Source of the DNA: Panicum virgatum
Taxonomy: Eukaryota; Streptophyta; Magnoliopsida; Poales; Poaceae
Direction of reading: 5' to 3'
Assembly (NCBI RefSeq): GCF_016808335.1
Contig: NC_053141.1
Location: 6,812,711-6,876,710 of the forward strand
DNA: 64,000 bases
This document shows, piece by piece, positions 1 to 14,712 of this stretch (positions are counted from its first letter, which is position 1; each line of letters opens with the position of its first letter). The translations under genes were made by a program, and so were the position numbers. The notes under the pieces are model-generated. The model was given only the letters and a program-made list of their open reading frames with translations. It did no database searches and was not told the DNA's origin.

Positions 1-1152
1 TGGGTCTCTTCTGCTCTTGGCCCCTTTTGGGGTTTTCAGCAAGGCTGGGCGAAGTGGCTCAGTGGTGTCATAGACAATGCTCTATATCCAGTCCTCTTTC
101 TTGACTATGTCAAGTCCAGTGTTCCAGCTCTTGGAGGTGGGCTCCCAAGGACCTTGGCGGTGCTTATCCTCACAGTTGCACTTACATACATGAACTACAG
201 AGGTCTGACCATAGTTGGCTGGGTGGCAGTCTTTCTTGGGGTGTTCTCTCTCCTTCCATTCTTTGTGATGGGAGTGATAGCTATTCCCCGGATTGAACCT
301 TCAAGGTGGCTTCAAATGGACTTGGGGAGTGTGAATTGGGGTTTGTATCTGAACACACTGTTTTGGAACCTCAACTATTGGGATTCGATCAGTACGTTGG
401 CTGGAGAAGTTGAGAATCCAAAGAGAACCCTCCCAAGAGCTCTTTCTTATGCTCTAGTTCTAGTGGTGGGGGGATACCTCTACCCTCTGATCACTTGTAC
501 AGCAGCAATTCCAGTTGTTCGGGAGCAGTGGTCAGATGGGTACTTTTCAGACATTGCAAGAATTCTTGGTGGCATCTGGTTGCACTCATGGATTCAAGGA
601 GCTGCTGCATTGTCAAACATGGGTAACTTTCTTACTGAAATGAGCAGCGATTCTTACCAGCTCCTTGGGATGGCCGAGCGCGGCATGCTCCCTGAGTTCT
701 TCGCCAGGAGGTCACGCTACGGGACCCCGCTGATCGGCATCCTGTTCTCCGCCTTTGGCGTGATCTTGCTGTCCTGGATGAGCTTCCAGGAGATCATCGC
801 TGCCGAAAACTACCTCTACTGTTTTGGCATGATCCTAGAGTTCATCGCCTTCATCAAGCTGAGGATGACCCATCCGAATGCCTCGCGGCCGTACAAGATC
901 CCTCTGGGCACCATTGGTGCTGTCCTGATGATCATCTCTCCTGCTCTCCTGATCGTGGTGGTGATGGCCCTCGCGTCCTTCAAGGTGATGGCAGTAAGCA
1001 TCATGGCGATGATCGTCGGGTTCGTGCTGCAGCCGTGTCTGGTGTACGTGGAGAAGAAGCGGTGGCTAAGGTTCTCCATCAGTGCGGACCTGCCTGATCT
1101 GTCTGATTCGCAGGAAGCTGCTGAAAATGACACCGTCCCGCTCACGTTCTGA
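1..1152 (+). CDS. Polyamine uptake transporter (PUT/LAT family), 3' part
   Basis: The frame is open from base 1 to the TGA at 1150-1152, giving 383 residues; the start lies off the window. The protein is strongly hydrophobic, with about nine visible membrane spans, and ends in a short polar tail. Segments such as [19 protein letters not shown] and the later [21 protein letters not shown] stretch are hallmarks of plant polyamine/paraquat transporters of the PUT (RMV1/LHR1) group in the APC superfamily. Family members are about 480-530 residues, so roughly 100-150 N-terminal residues are missing. The family imports spermidine, putrescine and paraquat across the plasma membrane or endomembranes. 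No intron is visible in this part. Base composition becomes GC-rich after about 660, as is common in grass genes. The assignment to the PUT clade is firm; which rice paralogue it matches is not decided. Confidence 0.9.
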   Translation, partial: WVSSALGPFWGFQQGWAKWLSGVIDNALYPVLFLDYVKSSVPALGGGLPRTLAVLILTVALTYMNYRGLTIVGWVAVFLGVFSLLPFFVMGVIAIPRIEPSRWLQMDLGSVNWGLYLNTLFWNLNYWDSISTLAGEVENPKRTLPRALSYALVLVVGGYLYPLITCTAAIPVVREQWSDGYFSDIARILGGIWLHSWIQGAAALSNMGNFLTEMSSDSYQLLGMAERGMLPEFFARRSRYGTPLIGILFSAFGVILLSWMSFQEIIAAENYLYCFGMILEFIAFIKLRMTHPNASRPYKIPLGTIGAVLMIISPALLIVVVMALASFKVMAVSIMAMIVGFVLQPCLVYVEKKRWLRFSISADLPDLSDSQEAAENDTVPLTF

Positions 1153-2565
1153 TTCGCTGGTGCCGTGCTCTGGAGGTGTAGTTCCCAATTGTAGGATGGA
1201 ATGTACTGGGTTTGACGAGTTGTATCTACTGATGAGTTCCGAAGCTGATCTCGTGTCTAATGCTGCTTTCCGTTGTCATCATGGTGTTATCAAATAACAT
1301 GTTGGCATCAGCTGAAAATGTAAAGCCAGTGTTGGTAAAAGGAGCTCGATTTAGATGTGTCGTCAGCTGTGGACTGCCGTTTATTCCTGCACTTACGCTA
1401 CACTGTTGATAGACATGAGGGTTTTTTTAGGGGAAAATAGACGTGAGGATCGGGATCTTGTGAGAATGACTATGAGAATAGAACATCGCGAACCCTTTCA
1501 GAACCGAATACATGACATACTCTTGAAACTGCAGTTAGATACCGCGGTTGATACTTGGTTGCTAATTGTCATCCTTGATATACTTGATTCCTGGTTGTAT
1601 TGTTCCATCCTCCAGGTCGGAAATGCTTAGAGCATACTGCATTTCTGTCTGTTTTCATCCGGCGATAGTTTCGGGCTCTCCGCGAGGCTTGCTCATGGAC
1701 ATGGCAAGAACCATCTCCAATCGGCTGTTCGCCCTCTCCATGGAGCTTAGGGTGATGAGGGATTCCTCATCCATCCCAACATGGGCGTTCCTTGGCATCT
1801 CTGCTCCAAGCCATGGTGATCCGTCCGGCCCCTAATTGTCATCGTTCGCCATTGATCTTGCCTCCTCGTACTCGAGCTTGAGGAGATGTGAACCTCCATC
1901 AGGCTCCCGGTGTCACCCAGTCCTCGTCCGCGTTGATGGAGAACGTTGATCAGACTGCAGAAGCCTCTTTAAGGAACACATAATTGTACTACAGTATACA
2001 AAGTTTCTGTGTTACGCCTTTATTGCGTATGAGGTAATGATAGTTTCTGAAAGCGAGAGCTTTGACAGTAGCAGAAATTAGAAAATGAGCGAGGCCTAAA
2101 CTGATACAGACCAGCTGCTCCTCCGGGAAAAAAAAAGCAATGTGGATGCATCAGCCAATGTTTGCTACCAAACGCACAAGATGCTAACAAAGGCGCGACG
2201 CGCGAGTACTGTGTCCAAGCAATGTTCAACAACGACCGATAAACCTAAACCAGAATTATGTCGAGCACCCAACAATCTCGCATCTGACCCCATCACCTTA
2301 GAAGCAGAGGTGTTAAGGGCCAAAGGCATGTGACGAGATTGTCAAAGGAAGAGCACTGAGAACAAGAAACCATAATTTCACATCCAGTACATATCAAGGT
2401 AGCTGTTTCGGCAAAACTTAGCTTAAACGAAAGTAACACAGAACCAATACATAGCCTCTGTCCACAAAGCTTAAGGTAACCAAGTGTCTTCGCATTGCCC
2501 TTGTCATGAGATAGAAACCTAGCTAGGACTGCTCAAACTGCCATTTCATGGACTATGTTGGGAGC
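1153..2565. other. Convergent intergenic region, transporter and RPS3 3' ends
   Basis: The two flanking genes converge here, so this holds both 3' UTRs. I see no gene. Short open frames around 1,350-1,835 show no family signature. The stretch 1,660-1,920 is GC-richer and could be an old exon fragment, but it matches nothing I recognise. Confidence 0.5.
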
Positions 2566-4554
<1,989 letters not shown>

Positions 4555-4610
4555 GGTTGACGGAGGAAGAGGAGGCGCTCGCTGCGGCGGCGGCGAGCGG
4601 TGGGGAGCGC

Positions 4611-4745
4611 TAGGGTTTTGGGCGAGTGGAACGGGAGGGAAGTGGCGGCGCGAGAGGAGGCGGGGAAGGTGGAAGAGGGATTTTATAGGTGCGCGCCGGA
4701 GTAGGGTTTGGTTGCGCTGGGGAGTGGGTGGGCTGTTCAGGCCCA
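4611..4745 (-). promoter_or_regulatory. RPS3 core promoter: TATA, telo-boxes, site II
   Basis: Reading on the minus strand, a TATAAAA box lies at 4687-4681, about 127 bp before the ATG. Two AAACCCTA-like telo-boxes are at about 4620-4611 and 4710-4701, and a TGGGCC site II element is at 4745-4740. Telo-box plus site II is the known signature of plant ribosomal protein and translation genes. That these sites drive this gene is inference. Confidence 0.65.
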
Positions 4746-5015
4746 TTTGTGTTGTGAGTAATCGAGAGCGATTGTGGGCTTCGTGTTTTGGGCTTTGCAG
4801 GGTCATTTTTTCAAGCGAATAGTACAATTTAGTCTGTTTTTGAATTACTAGCCCATGCAAGTTAATCTAAAAAAAACCATGCAAGTGAAGCCTTTTATTT
4901 TTATACTTCGGCCAAGCCAAATTATGCCATGTCAAAATCTGGTGTCAAATGAACCTGGCTGAATTGAACATGAAGACCAAATAACGTCGCTAAAATTTTA
5001 CGTTGGCGAGCTTGG

Positions 5016-5107
5016 ACAAACTTTGACGTCTAATAAAAAAAAGTTTATGCAATGCTGAGAACAAACTTTGACGTCTAATAAAAAAAAGTTTATGCAATGC
5101 TGAGAAC
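5016..5107. repeat. Tandem duplication, two 45-bp copies
   Basis: The unit starting acaaactttgacgtctaat is repeated with a period of exactly 45 bp (5016-5060 and 5061-5105) without visible mismatch. It looks recent. Confidence 0.85.
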
Positions 5108-8100
5108 GATGGTTCTATATTCCAATCGTCAAACGATGCTTTCGAAGCAAAAAGACTTTATACACTAATGTCATTCCACACACCCACCACCTTTGCAATA
5201 TGCTACATTTGGTTAGAGCATCTTTAGCCACATCTCTTTCTCCAACAAATTATTAATATTTAAAAACACATACTCCACTAGCTTTCAATACTTCTCCCTT
5301 TCTCCAATAATTATTGATTTATATTAATATTTCAAGGTAGTTTGGTTTCCCGCCATAAATTTCCATAGCACATCTGTGGCGCCGCCGAAGATGTGGTGGA
5401 GAAATCTGGCGCCACAAGTGTGCACGGGGAAGTTGTGACGTGCCGCACTTAAAGAACCAACCAAGCAGCAGCTCGTTTTTGTGGCGGGCGTGGCAACCAA
5501 CACGCCCTTCATCCCGACTCCTCTCAAATAAAGGAAGAATTTCCGCTCCTCCAATAAGTTAGTTGTATTACGATGAGATTATTAGGGAAATGTAGAAGCA
5601 TCTCCCCCATAATCTATGAAAATAGTATTAGAATAAATACTTTATCGTGATATATTTATTATGGAGCTGCCAGAGATCATGTTATAGCCCGTATGTCTAA
5701 ACAATATATAATTGATGTAATACATCAAAAGAAATGGTGTATATAATGTAAGATTTGAGAATCTCGAACATGACCTGTTCGTAAGCCACATGGACGAGTC
5801 CACATGGTGTATATAAGCTTAGATATGCAATAATGCAATAAATAATAGCCACGCGACCTTTTTAGCATCTGTTTTCTCAATTTTTTTAGGTTAATAGTTG
5901 TGAAGTCCATGGCTACCTGTCCAACGGCCCAAGGGCAGATCCAAAGTGTGGCAAAGGGACCGGAGCCTCCTACCCCCTACCCCATGCATCCTATGAAGCC
6001 TTTCCAATATTTTTCAGCCATGAATGAAGAAGATAAAGACAAAAATGAGGAGGAAGAAAAGAAAAGGAGAGGAGGGAGAAAAAAAAGGAGAAATAAGTCC
6101 TCTTAGTTCAACTCTTGGATCCACTGTTGTAACGGTCCGCCACTTTTCATCTTGATCTAAAAAAAGGATGTAACAGAATAAATTTAAATACGTAAATTTG
6201 TGGATAGTTTTATTCAACTGGCAAGATGTAGGTGCGACACGGATGTAATATACTGTTGAACACGATTTTTTTTTCTTTGATTATATTATTGAATCAAAGT
6301 TTAACCTCGATGCCTAAGTTCACTTCATGCCGATGAAACAGCCATGCTTGCTTTTGAAATAGGAAATAGGCTAAGTAGAGCAAACACGCGGCAAGTATGT
6401 GTTTTCAAATATATCTAGTGAACACTAAAATACAAATCTGAATAGTTTTATTATAAAAATCTTGTAGCATACTTAGTATTCCATGGAAACTAATATCTTA
6501 TTTGGTGTGGCTACAGATGTTTTTTTTGTTATTTTTCCCTTTTAACACTGGTTGCTCCAAACACTCTATGGATAAAAAAGTTTATTACAAGACACACCTC
6601 CTGTGGATATTGAGCTTGGAGTGCAGTATTTCTGCATGTTTATGAGGCTTACTTTATGGATCTTCTCTCTGAAGTTCTGTCGTCAAATGGAATTGTATAA
6701 CTAACTTCATCCCCGAGTGGGACACCAAGCTCCTGAGCTACTCTTCTCTGAAATAACAAACAAAAGTGCTCTTAAATCACAAAATCAGTTACATGTATGT
6801 TTGGTATTTAAAGGAAGTAAACAGCACAGTGACGAAATAACTTTAGCAGTGAGGAAAAAGAACAACATAGAATCCCATGCTGTTAAATTGACAGCAGCTA
6901 GCTGAGCAACCAGGAAGAAACTCATTCAAAATTGAGACTAGTTGGTCAAACAGGAAGTACCACCTAACCACCCTCATGTAGCAGTTCCTTCTAATTTCAT
7001 TAAAAAAATAGTTCCTTCTAAGCTTGTTCTGCATGACACTTCTGCTAAGAAATGAATGGGGCCATCCGAAGCTGTCAATAGCTTGCAAAACCTTCCAATC
7101 TGACAGGCAGTCTCCTTTCTAAATGCAAAGGTAGTTCCAATTCCAATTCAAAAATTCTTTTAATTGCAAATTGCAACCCGCAAATCGACAGTAACACAAA
7201 GCAAAAGCAACACATAGGGTAGATCCAGGAGCAATACAGTGCAATAATAAATATCCGCAAGATGAAGTCATGCACGTCCTCTGCGTAACAAAAAGAAAAC
7301 ATGCCCTCGCGAGCGCGCTGGATAACCGAAAGAGGTATTGGTGCGGGAACCTGGAGACGAAGACGGCGGCGACGCGGCGGGGTTGGGTGATGCATGGTGA
7401 TGGCATCCCGGCGGGTGTATCCGCGGCAGTGGAGGATCTGAGAGAGTTGGGTGCTCTTGCTCGAGCCGCTTGACGATGTCCTCGTGCTCCGAATCTCCGA
7501 TATCGGTAGCACCAGCGCACCGGCCGGTGGCGGTGATAGCAATGACATCACCGGAAGAAGCAGCCAGGCGGAGGATGATGAGGTGGTTAAGGGCAAGCAC
7601 CACGATGGTCGAGCAAGCAGGAGTAGGGACAAGGGCACTGCAACGGTCGGAGCCGGGATGGGTTGCTGGAGGGAGCTTGGAGCGGGTATGCGGCGAGTGG
7701 CCGGGCGGGTAGAACTGCGGCAGGTGAAAAAAAAAAAGTTTGGGTGCAAAAATACTCTCTAACTTGTGATTTTTATGGGTCTACACTGCTCCCACCTCCT
7801 TCCACCCTGGCATGTGAGTCTAGCATGAGAGATTCGACGGTCCGATTTAGGTGAGAAACATTTTCGATTCTTTTCGAAGATAGATAGATTCAATCATCCC
7901 AGTATTACATGATAGTACATACGATCTCAATATACATTTAGTGGAAGTATGAGCTAAATTCAAAGAAAATATATAGATAAGCCCGTGAAGCAATTACAGT
8001 CGATAGAGCAAAATTCGAAGCAGGGGAAAAAGTTGTCCATCCATGCGGTGCACTGGCGCACCCGTGCACGATTGCGCTACAGTGGATCGCGTCGAGCACG

Positions 8101-8150
8101 TTGCCGCGGCCGCGGTTCGGGACGCAACGCAAACCTAGATAGATCTTGAT
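5108..8150. other. Intergenic DNA without a supportable gene
   Basis: This AT-rich stretch separates the divergently oriented RPS3 and MOB1 genes. A Lys/Glu-rich open frame at 5900-6106 and overlapping frames on both strands at 7,075-7,760 show no recognised domain. The GC-rich block at about 7,280-7,720 could be part of an unrecognised gene or captured sequence, but I cannot support a model. Confidence 0.4.
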
Positions 8151-8505
8151 CTGACCCGGGAATCTCTCTCGGGGGCGGGCGTGGGCCCCACCGGTGGGGC
8201 CGCCGATCATGGGTGCCAGCCGCCTCCGCCCGCCGCCCCGCCGTCCGCTCACCCGATCCGACGGCCCTCCTGCCGCCGCGCGCCGCGCCGGCCCACGCGG
8301 CCTCTGACGGGCGGGCGAGCCCGACTGCCCGAGCCCCCTCATTTCACCCGCCTGCCTGCCTGGCTGGCTCGCTGCCCCGCAGGTCGCAGTCCGCCTCGGC
8401 CTCTTCGTCCTCCCCCAGTCGCAGCAGCCGTCGCCGTCGCCGCTGCTCGGCCCCGCGCCGGATCGAGGGAGGGAGGGGGAGCGCCGCGGACCGGGAGGAG
8501 GCGGG

Positions 8506-11500
8506 ATGAGTCTCTTCGGGCTCGGACGGTGAGCGCGCGCGATCCCGACCGAATTCCCCCTCTCCTCCTGCTTCGTCGCTTTGCTTTGTTTCGGGGCTGG
8601 GGAACTAGGGCGGTTCGCTGCCGATGAGCTGGGCAGGGCGAGATCCGGCGCCGCCGCCGCCGGAATTGGGGTCCGGCTCGGGGGTTTGTGGGGGAAGGGG
8701 GAATTCACCTGCTTGATCCGTTGTCCAGCTGGGTGCTGCTTCGTTCTGATGCCCCCCTAATCAGTGTCGGAGCTCCCGCTGTCCTCGATTCCGTTTTCGC
8801 GGGCTTGATTTCTGTTTTTCACCGGCAAAAATGGTCTCGAGTTTCAGATCGTGCTGAGTCCACTGGGCTCTGTCATCTGCTTCGTCCATGCGTTGCTCCG
8901 AGATTCTGCTTTTTTTTTTGCCTTGTGAGTTCCGATGCAATCGCTCTGAGTGGTTTCGTTGTTTTTGGCAGGAACCAGAGGACATTCCGCCCCAAGAAGA
9001 GCGCTCCGTCAGGCAGCAAGGTAAGAATCTCGGCCTCCCAGTTCCTACATTAGGCAGTTAGGCTGTACTAGCAACAACTACTTGTACCTGTGCCATTGTT
9101 TGGCGAGGCACATCACATGCAAGGCGTGTTTCTTGGATGGTGGCAGTTGCCCACACTGCTCTGGGTCATCGATCAGAATTCGATGTGACTGGATGATCAG
9201 TTGATCACGCGTGGTAGCTTGGATAGGCACTGCTGTTGCAATTGGTAGGAGCATGACTGAATATGTGAGCAATGTGTGTAGGTGCCTGTCTCTCTGTTAC
9301 ATTTCTGGGCCGTTTCCCACAGTAATGATAATTACATCAAGGCTTTTGGTCAGTTGTCACGAATTATTTAGGGGTCATCAGTCATGCGGGATCTGCTTGT
9401 CGTTCAAAAAGTATGCAATAGAGCTAATGCAATTGGGTTGTTTAGGATTTGGGGCTAACTTCAGAAACATGAATTGCTGATGGATCTGATCAGAATCATC
9501 TGGAAGTAGACAAGCTTTAAGTAATCTGTTTCTACTTCAGTTCTTCTGTTTCCAGCCATGTCCATAACAAAGGACATATTGCTTGATTGGCATCCTTATT
9601 GTCTTTAGCAGAGAGTTATCTATATATTGCTGAACTTCTGTTCAGATGAGTGAAAAGTATTTTGGTGTATTCATCTATACCAAAACACTCTGTACTGAAC
9701 ATTTTGACACACTGCTACCAATAATCCTTTTTTTTACCATACCATATGCCAATTAAATCCATTGCACTATATTTTCATTGAAAGGTCTAATACATGATGT
9801 TGTCCCTCATCTATGGTTGTTTTGTTATAGCAAATGAATACTGGTGCTAACCCATGCAATATTGGTTCTTGAACTGTGAACTTTGTTAACTGAAGACTTT
9901 GAGTAGTTATTTCTATCACATTCAATTTTCAGTACATGCCCCTCGCTCTTAAATATTCTATGATGAGAAAACTTCTAGGCCTTTATCCACTCTTCTGCAG
10001 AGCTTGCATGTTATACACGCCACTCAAAAAGAATGCACAAATGCTAAGCCATAATTACACCTTGACATTTCCTTTCTGTCTGCAGGGTGCACAGCTCCGA
10101 AAGCACATAGATGCCACTCTCGGCAGTGGGAACCTTAGGGAAGCTGTGAGGCTGCCTCCTGGAGAGGACATTAATGAATGGCTTGCTGTGAATAGTAATG
10201 CCCTTCCCTTTCTTTTTCACCTTTACTTGCACTTGCCATGTTTCATTTTTTTTCCCTCCGGGAATTGTTGAATGTAGCAGTGACCTGGGGCTTAGTTTTG
10301 AATCATGTAGGAATCTCTGATGTTTCTGAAACTCAATTATTTCATTGAAGCTAACTAGTTTTTTTTGCAAATTGCAGCTGTGGATTTCTTTAACCAGGTT
10401 AATCTGCTGTATGGTACGCTCACGGAATTCTGCACACCTGAGAGCTGCCCAACAATGACTGCTGGCCCAAAGTAAACCTTTCTGTAAATTTTATTCTTTT
10501 GAATTGTCAAAATTAGAAAATATGAAACAATTGTCCAAGAAGTTTATCAGTGATTAGTCTGTTCGCACAATTGCAATTTTACCTATGAGGAACTGTTTCA
10601 CAAGGCTGTTATTTGATGTTGACTTTTAGAGGCTAAGTGTCATATGATCTGGTCTTACCATTGGCCTGTTTAATTGATTATCCATCCTATATTTGCTACT
10701 AGTACTATCTAGTAGCGACTCGTTTTTTGTTTCTGGCTTTACAGTGACACAGTATCAGCAGTCTTCGAAAACTGATTAATCTCTTTCTGCAGAGAGGCTA
10801 TGCAAGTTGGAAATATCGTATTTGAAATGTAGTAAAACTGTTCTGTTGTTGAATAACGGTTTAGCACTTATGTATCTATTAGTTATCAGGAAGTTTTTAG
10901 CTTAGGAATATGATATACTAGCTCAATAGTTCAAAAAGATTAATGTACTGAATAAATGTATGCCTCACATTTTTTTTGGTTTTACATTTGGATTTTCCTG
11001 CAATGCCAGACCCATTTCACATGCATGCTATAATTATATTGAAACTTGATAATAGATAGTGACCCTGACATTTTTTTTCTGCTAAGCATTTGACATTTCA
11101 AAAAGACTTTATTTGTGACTAAGCATTTGGCATGTAAAGTATTTTGTTCTTTAACTACAACAACAACAACAACATAGCCTTTTTTCCCAAGCAAGTTGGG
11201 GTAGGCTAGAGATGAAACCCAAAAGAAATAAAGGTCATGGTTCAGGCACATTGATAGCTAGTCTTATTTTGTTCTTTAACTACAATTATAAATTGGTGCC
11301 CATAATCACTTAATGCATTTTCTCCAGAATTAGTTGAGTGTTAGGGGGCATCATGACTGAATGGACATGAGTCTTATGCAGATATGAGTACAGATGGGCT
11401 GATGGTGTACAGATAAAGAAACCCATAGAGGTATCAGCACCAAAATATGTGGAGTATCTAATGGATTGGATTGAAGGCCAACTTGATGATGAATCCATAT

Positions 11501-11989
11501 TTCCTCAAAAACTTGGTATGGTACTTTCTTGTGGATTTGTGGTGCACTCTCAGTTTCTTAGGAACACATGATGTTGGAGCAATCAAGAATGGTATATTGG
11601 TATCTGATCTGGAGTTTGGTTTCCCTTTGTCAAGGCACACCGTTCCCGCCAAACTTCAAGGAAGTAGTGAAGACAATATTCAAGCGCCTGTTTCGTGTTT
11701 ATGCCCACATATATCACTCTCACTTTCAGAAGATTGTCAGCCTCAAGGAGGAGGCTCATCTTAACACCTGCTTCAAGCACTTCATTCTGTTCACAAATGT
11801 AGGTCTCCTCATTACTCATGGTTATGCTGTTGGCTTCGGGTTGCATGCTTACTTTCTTGGCCAAGTAGAAAGGAAAGTGGCATAAAAACTGACATGCCTT
11901 CATTTCTGATGTAGGAGTTTGGCCTGGTTGACAAAAAGGAGTTGGCTCCACTCCAGGAGCTCATCGAATCCATCATCGTTCCTTACTGA
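8506..11989 (+). CDS. MOB1: MOB1 kinase activator, seven exons
   Basis: Exons are 8506-8528, 8972-9020, 10086-10194, 10378-10471, 11382-11515, 11635-11798 and 11915-11989. All junctions are GT-AG and in phase, giving 215 residues, the usual plant MOB1 length. The protein starts [20 protein letters not shown] and spans the Mob1/phocein fold. The zinc ligands are present as C79, C84, H161 and H166, in the positions known from animal MOB1. MOB1 binds and activates NDR/LATS-type kinases; in plants it acts with SIK1 and NDR kinases in growth, cytokinesis and reproductive development. The 5' leader (about 8,170-8,505) is very GC-rich, as often seen at grass transcription starts. The ATG is the first in the exon and matches the conserved N terminus. 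Confidence 0.97.
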
Positions 11990-12294
11990 GAGGAATGCTC
12001 GGACGGTGCTAAAAACGGATCTGGAGCTCTCGATGCTGATGGCTGAGATATTAGTCTGTTTGTGACAATACTTCACTGGCATAGAGCTTGTTGTTCCAGT
12101 TATTAGGCATATAAAAAGAAAGGAGACTTGACATTGCTAATGCTGTATTTGCTTGTACCCGTGTTTTCTCCCTGATTCCTATATTGGCCATGTAAGTGTG
12201 CCTGTAAGAAAAGATTGTATCAGCTGCGCGAGGTGCTAAGAAAGAAAAACAGAAAACAGTTTGGTCCAATCAGTATGCATGCAGTGTTTGTTTA

Positions 12295-12638
12295 GGGGGT
12301 GTTTAGTTCCCTTTTGTGAAAATTTTTGAGTGTCATGTCAATGTTTGACCAGATGTCGGGAGGGTTTTTCGAACACTAATTAAAAAATTAATTTCAGAAC
12401 TCACTTGGAAACCGCGAGACGAATCTTTTGAGGCCTTTGACCGCGTCATTAGCACATGTGGGTTACTGTAGCACTTATGGCTAACCATGCACTAATTAGA
12501 CTCAAAAGATTCGTCTCGTCGTGTACATCCAAACTGTGTAATTAGTTTTGTTATTTAATTATATTTAATGCTTCATACATGTGTTCAAAGGGGAGACGAA
12601 AATTTTTGGATGAAAATTTTTAATAACTAAACGGGCTC
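12295..12638. mobile_element. Tourist-like MITE, 344 bp
   Basis: The ends GGGGGTGTTTAG and CTAAACGGGCTC are inverted, and TTA flanks both sides (12292-12294 and 12639-12641). A three-base TWA target site is characteristic of PIF/Harbinger (Tourist) elements. The interior carries an inverted ...cgagacgaatc... motif (about 12,415 and 12,510) shared with the MITEs at 14,0xx and 36,8xx. It lies about 300 bp downstream of the MOB1 stop. Confidence 0.8.
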
Positions 12639-13065
12639 TTAATTGTTTTGCTGGTTGTTCTGCAACCCATCAGACTCATCTACCCATCGTAGCGTCAGGT
12701 ACCAAAGGTTTGTTCTCTCATTTCCGGATGTTATTAACGCGAACAGCGATTATTCCCAGCACAAAAAAAAATGAAAAGTTCATCGCATTTGCATCCAATG
12801 AAAGCTGCTGCAACTGCAATAGAACACAAGAAAGAGATGCCGTGCCGATGTGACAAGAACACATGGAAGACACTGCCATTTCCGCGCTGATCACAGGTTC
12901 ACAGTAATACACAAGACAAGAATACAAGCCACAAGAGATACCAAATAACACATCACTTCCCATGCCATGGCACCATGCCACCACAGATCCACAGGAGACA
13001 GAAAAGCTTTTCGGTTGGCACCATGATCCAAGAGATAACACATCAGGCTACAACTACTAGTAGTG

Positions 13066-13604
13066 CTACCACGAAGTGCGGTAGACGACGGAAAGCAGAG
13101 AACGGGGAACGCGGTTGCTGCTTGATGGCGTCGGTCGGAGCACGCAGGCGAAGCGAGAGGAGTAGACGCGGCCCTCCCAGAGGCAGGGCTGGTCGTCGGC
13201 GGCGCAGAGCGCGAGGAGCGCCGGCGGCGGGGCGAGCCCGAGCGCGGCGGCGCGGCGGAGGCGCTGGGCGCGCGTGAGGCCGAGGCAGGGCCCGTAGCGC
13301 ATGTCCATGTAGAACTCCCGGGCCGCCCGCTCCCGCTCCTCCTCCGCCTCCTGCCGGCGCCCCCTCTCGCCGGCGCCGTTGTCTGCGGTGACGGAGACGA
13401 ATCAGTCCGAATCGAATCTGATCGGGTGGGGGGATGGACGGGGAAACTGCTACCTGAGACCGGGTGGACGTGGAGCGCGGGCGCGGCCTTCGGGTGGTGG
13501 TGCGCCGCCGCCGCCTTCTTGGAGACGCCGCCGGTGGGCTTGGTGTGCGCCTTCTGCTGCCGGAAGAAGGACTTCATGTCGCCTCCGGCGCCGCCCCTCG
13601 TCAT
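13066..13604 (-). CDS. POLD4: DNA polymerase delta subunit 4, two exons
   Basis: Exon 1 is 13604-13454 and exon 2 is 13382-13066, joined in phase with a GT-AG intron; the model gives 155 residues. The core REFYMDMRYGPCLGLTRAQR followed by RAAALGLAPPPALLALC matches the conserved YGPC-G-TR-QR...LGL-PP signature of the small polymerase delta subunit (p12). The N-terminal MKSFFRQQK resembles the PCNA-contacting end of plant homologues. The subunit stabilises the polymerase delta holoenzyme in the nucleus. Plant homologues end soon after the CLWEGRV-like segment, whereas here the frame runs 33 residues further, so the C terminus may be an extension or a missed splice. A second in-frame ATG at residue 10 is an alternative start. 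The identity is firm; the ends are less so. Confidence 0.85.
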
Positions 13605-13963
13605 GGCTCCCCGGCGGAACGGAGACGGTGGCGCGTCGGGATGAAGGGGGCGGGATTGGAGTGGGCTGGGGATGCGGCGACGGCGGCGGCGGAGGGGGGG
13701 ATCGGAGTGGTGCCGGGGGGGGCAGGTTTATATGGCGACGACGGCGGTGCGGCCGTTGTGGACGCGATTCGAATTTTGAATTGGGGGGCGTGGGCACGGC
13801 GCGGTCCAGTTGTCATCGAGCGGGGGTGGCGGCGGAACGGGAACCGATGGATGGGGGTGGGTGGGTTCCTTCTCGGAGAATCCACTCCCATCCGGCCGTC
13901 CGTCGCGGCTGGATGGAGCCCCGACGGCCGTGATGCTTGGTGCTCTTCGTGCGGATTCCAAGG

Positions 13964-14520
13964 CTGTTTGGTTGCACGCCAAAATCCGCCACGCCACACA
14001 TGCGGCTGCCCCTTATGGTGGGCTAGTGTTTAGTTTGCACGTAAAAAATGGCGGCCACATGTTCAGGATCTGTTTAGTCTTTACATGTAAACGCAAAAAC
14101 ACCGTAAACACATTATTTTGCAATGAAATTTTATTAATTTGAAGTACTAAATGAAGTCTATTTACAAAACTTTTTGTATGGATGGGCTGTAAATCGCGAG
14201 ACGAATTTAATGAGCCTACTTAATCCTTGATTTGCAACAGTGATGTTACAGTAACCATCCGCTAATTATTGATTAAACATGGATTAATTAGCATCATTAG
14301 ATTCGTCTCGCGATTTACAACCTATTTATGCAAAAAAATTTGCAAATAAACTTCATTTAGTACTTCAAATGACCAAGATTCCTTTACAAATTTTTTTTGC
14401 AAAATAAACTAAACAAACCCTTAGTTCATTTTCTTGCTACGGTTGTGGCGGCCAAATCCTTGGCCACGGAGCTGTGGCGAGCGCCACACTCTGGTGGCAG
14501 ATTATGGCTACCAACCAAAC
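13964..14520. mobile_element. Tourist-like MITE interrupted by another MITE
   Basis: Inverted ends GGCTGTTTGGTTG (about 13,964) and CAACCAAACAGCC (to about 14,519) bracket this interval. Inside lies a second element, about 14,016-14,421, with inverted ends ...GTGTTTAGTTTGCA and TAAACTAAACAAACCC and the shared cgcgagacgaat interior. TTA lies at 14013-14015 and just after 14,421, consistent with a 3-bp target duplication for the inner element. Outer target duplication is not clean, so the outer borders are approximate. Confidence 0.65.
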
Positions 14521-14712
14521 AGCCTCAAGATGTCACCACGAGAAAAATTCCGCGTCCTCTCAATTTAACGTAACACGAGAGCCTGTACTATGTGTATTTA
14601 AGATAAAGAAAAGTGAATATTGGCATTTGAGAATAACAATTGCTTACTGTGCCTAATGGCCTATATATGCGTCAATCATATGCATGTGCATTGCCTATTT
14701 TTCAAGCGCTAA

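Noticed and set aside
1660..1920. Exon-like GC-rich segment after the transporter
   Set aside because: No recognisable protein in any frame and no splice context.
5900..6106. Small Lys/Glu-rich protein
   Set aside because: Low-complexity sequence, no domain, no splice or promoter support.
7075..7762. Overlapping ORFs on both strands before MOB1
   Set aside because: No conserved domain in any frame; GC-driven open frames cannot be told apart from shadows.
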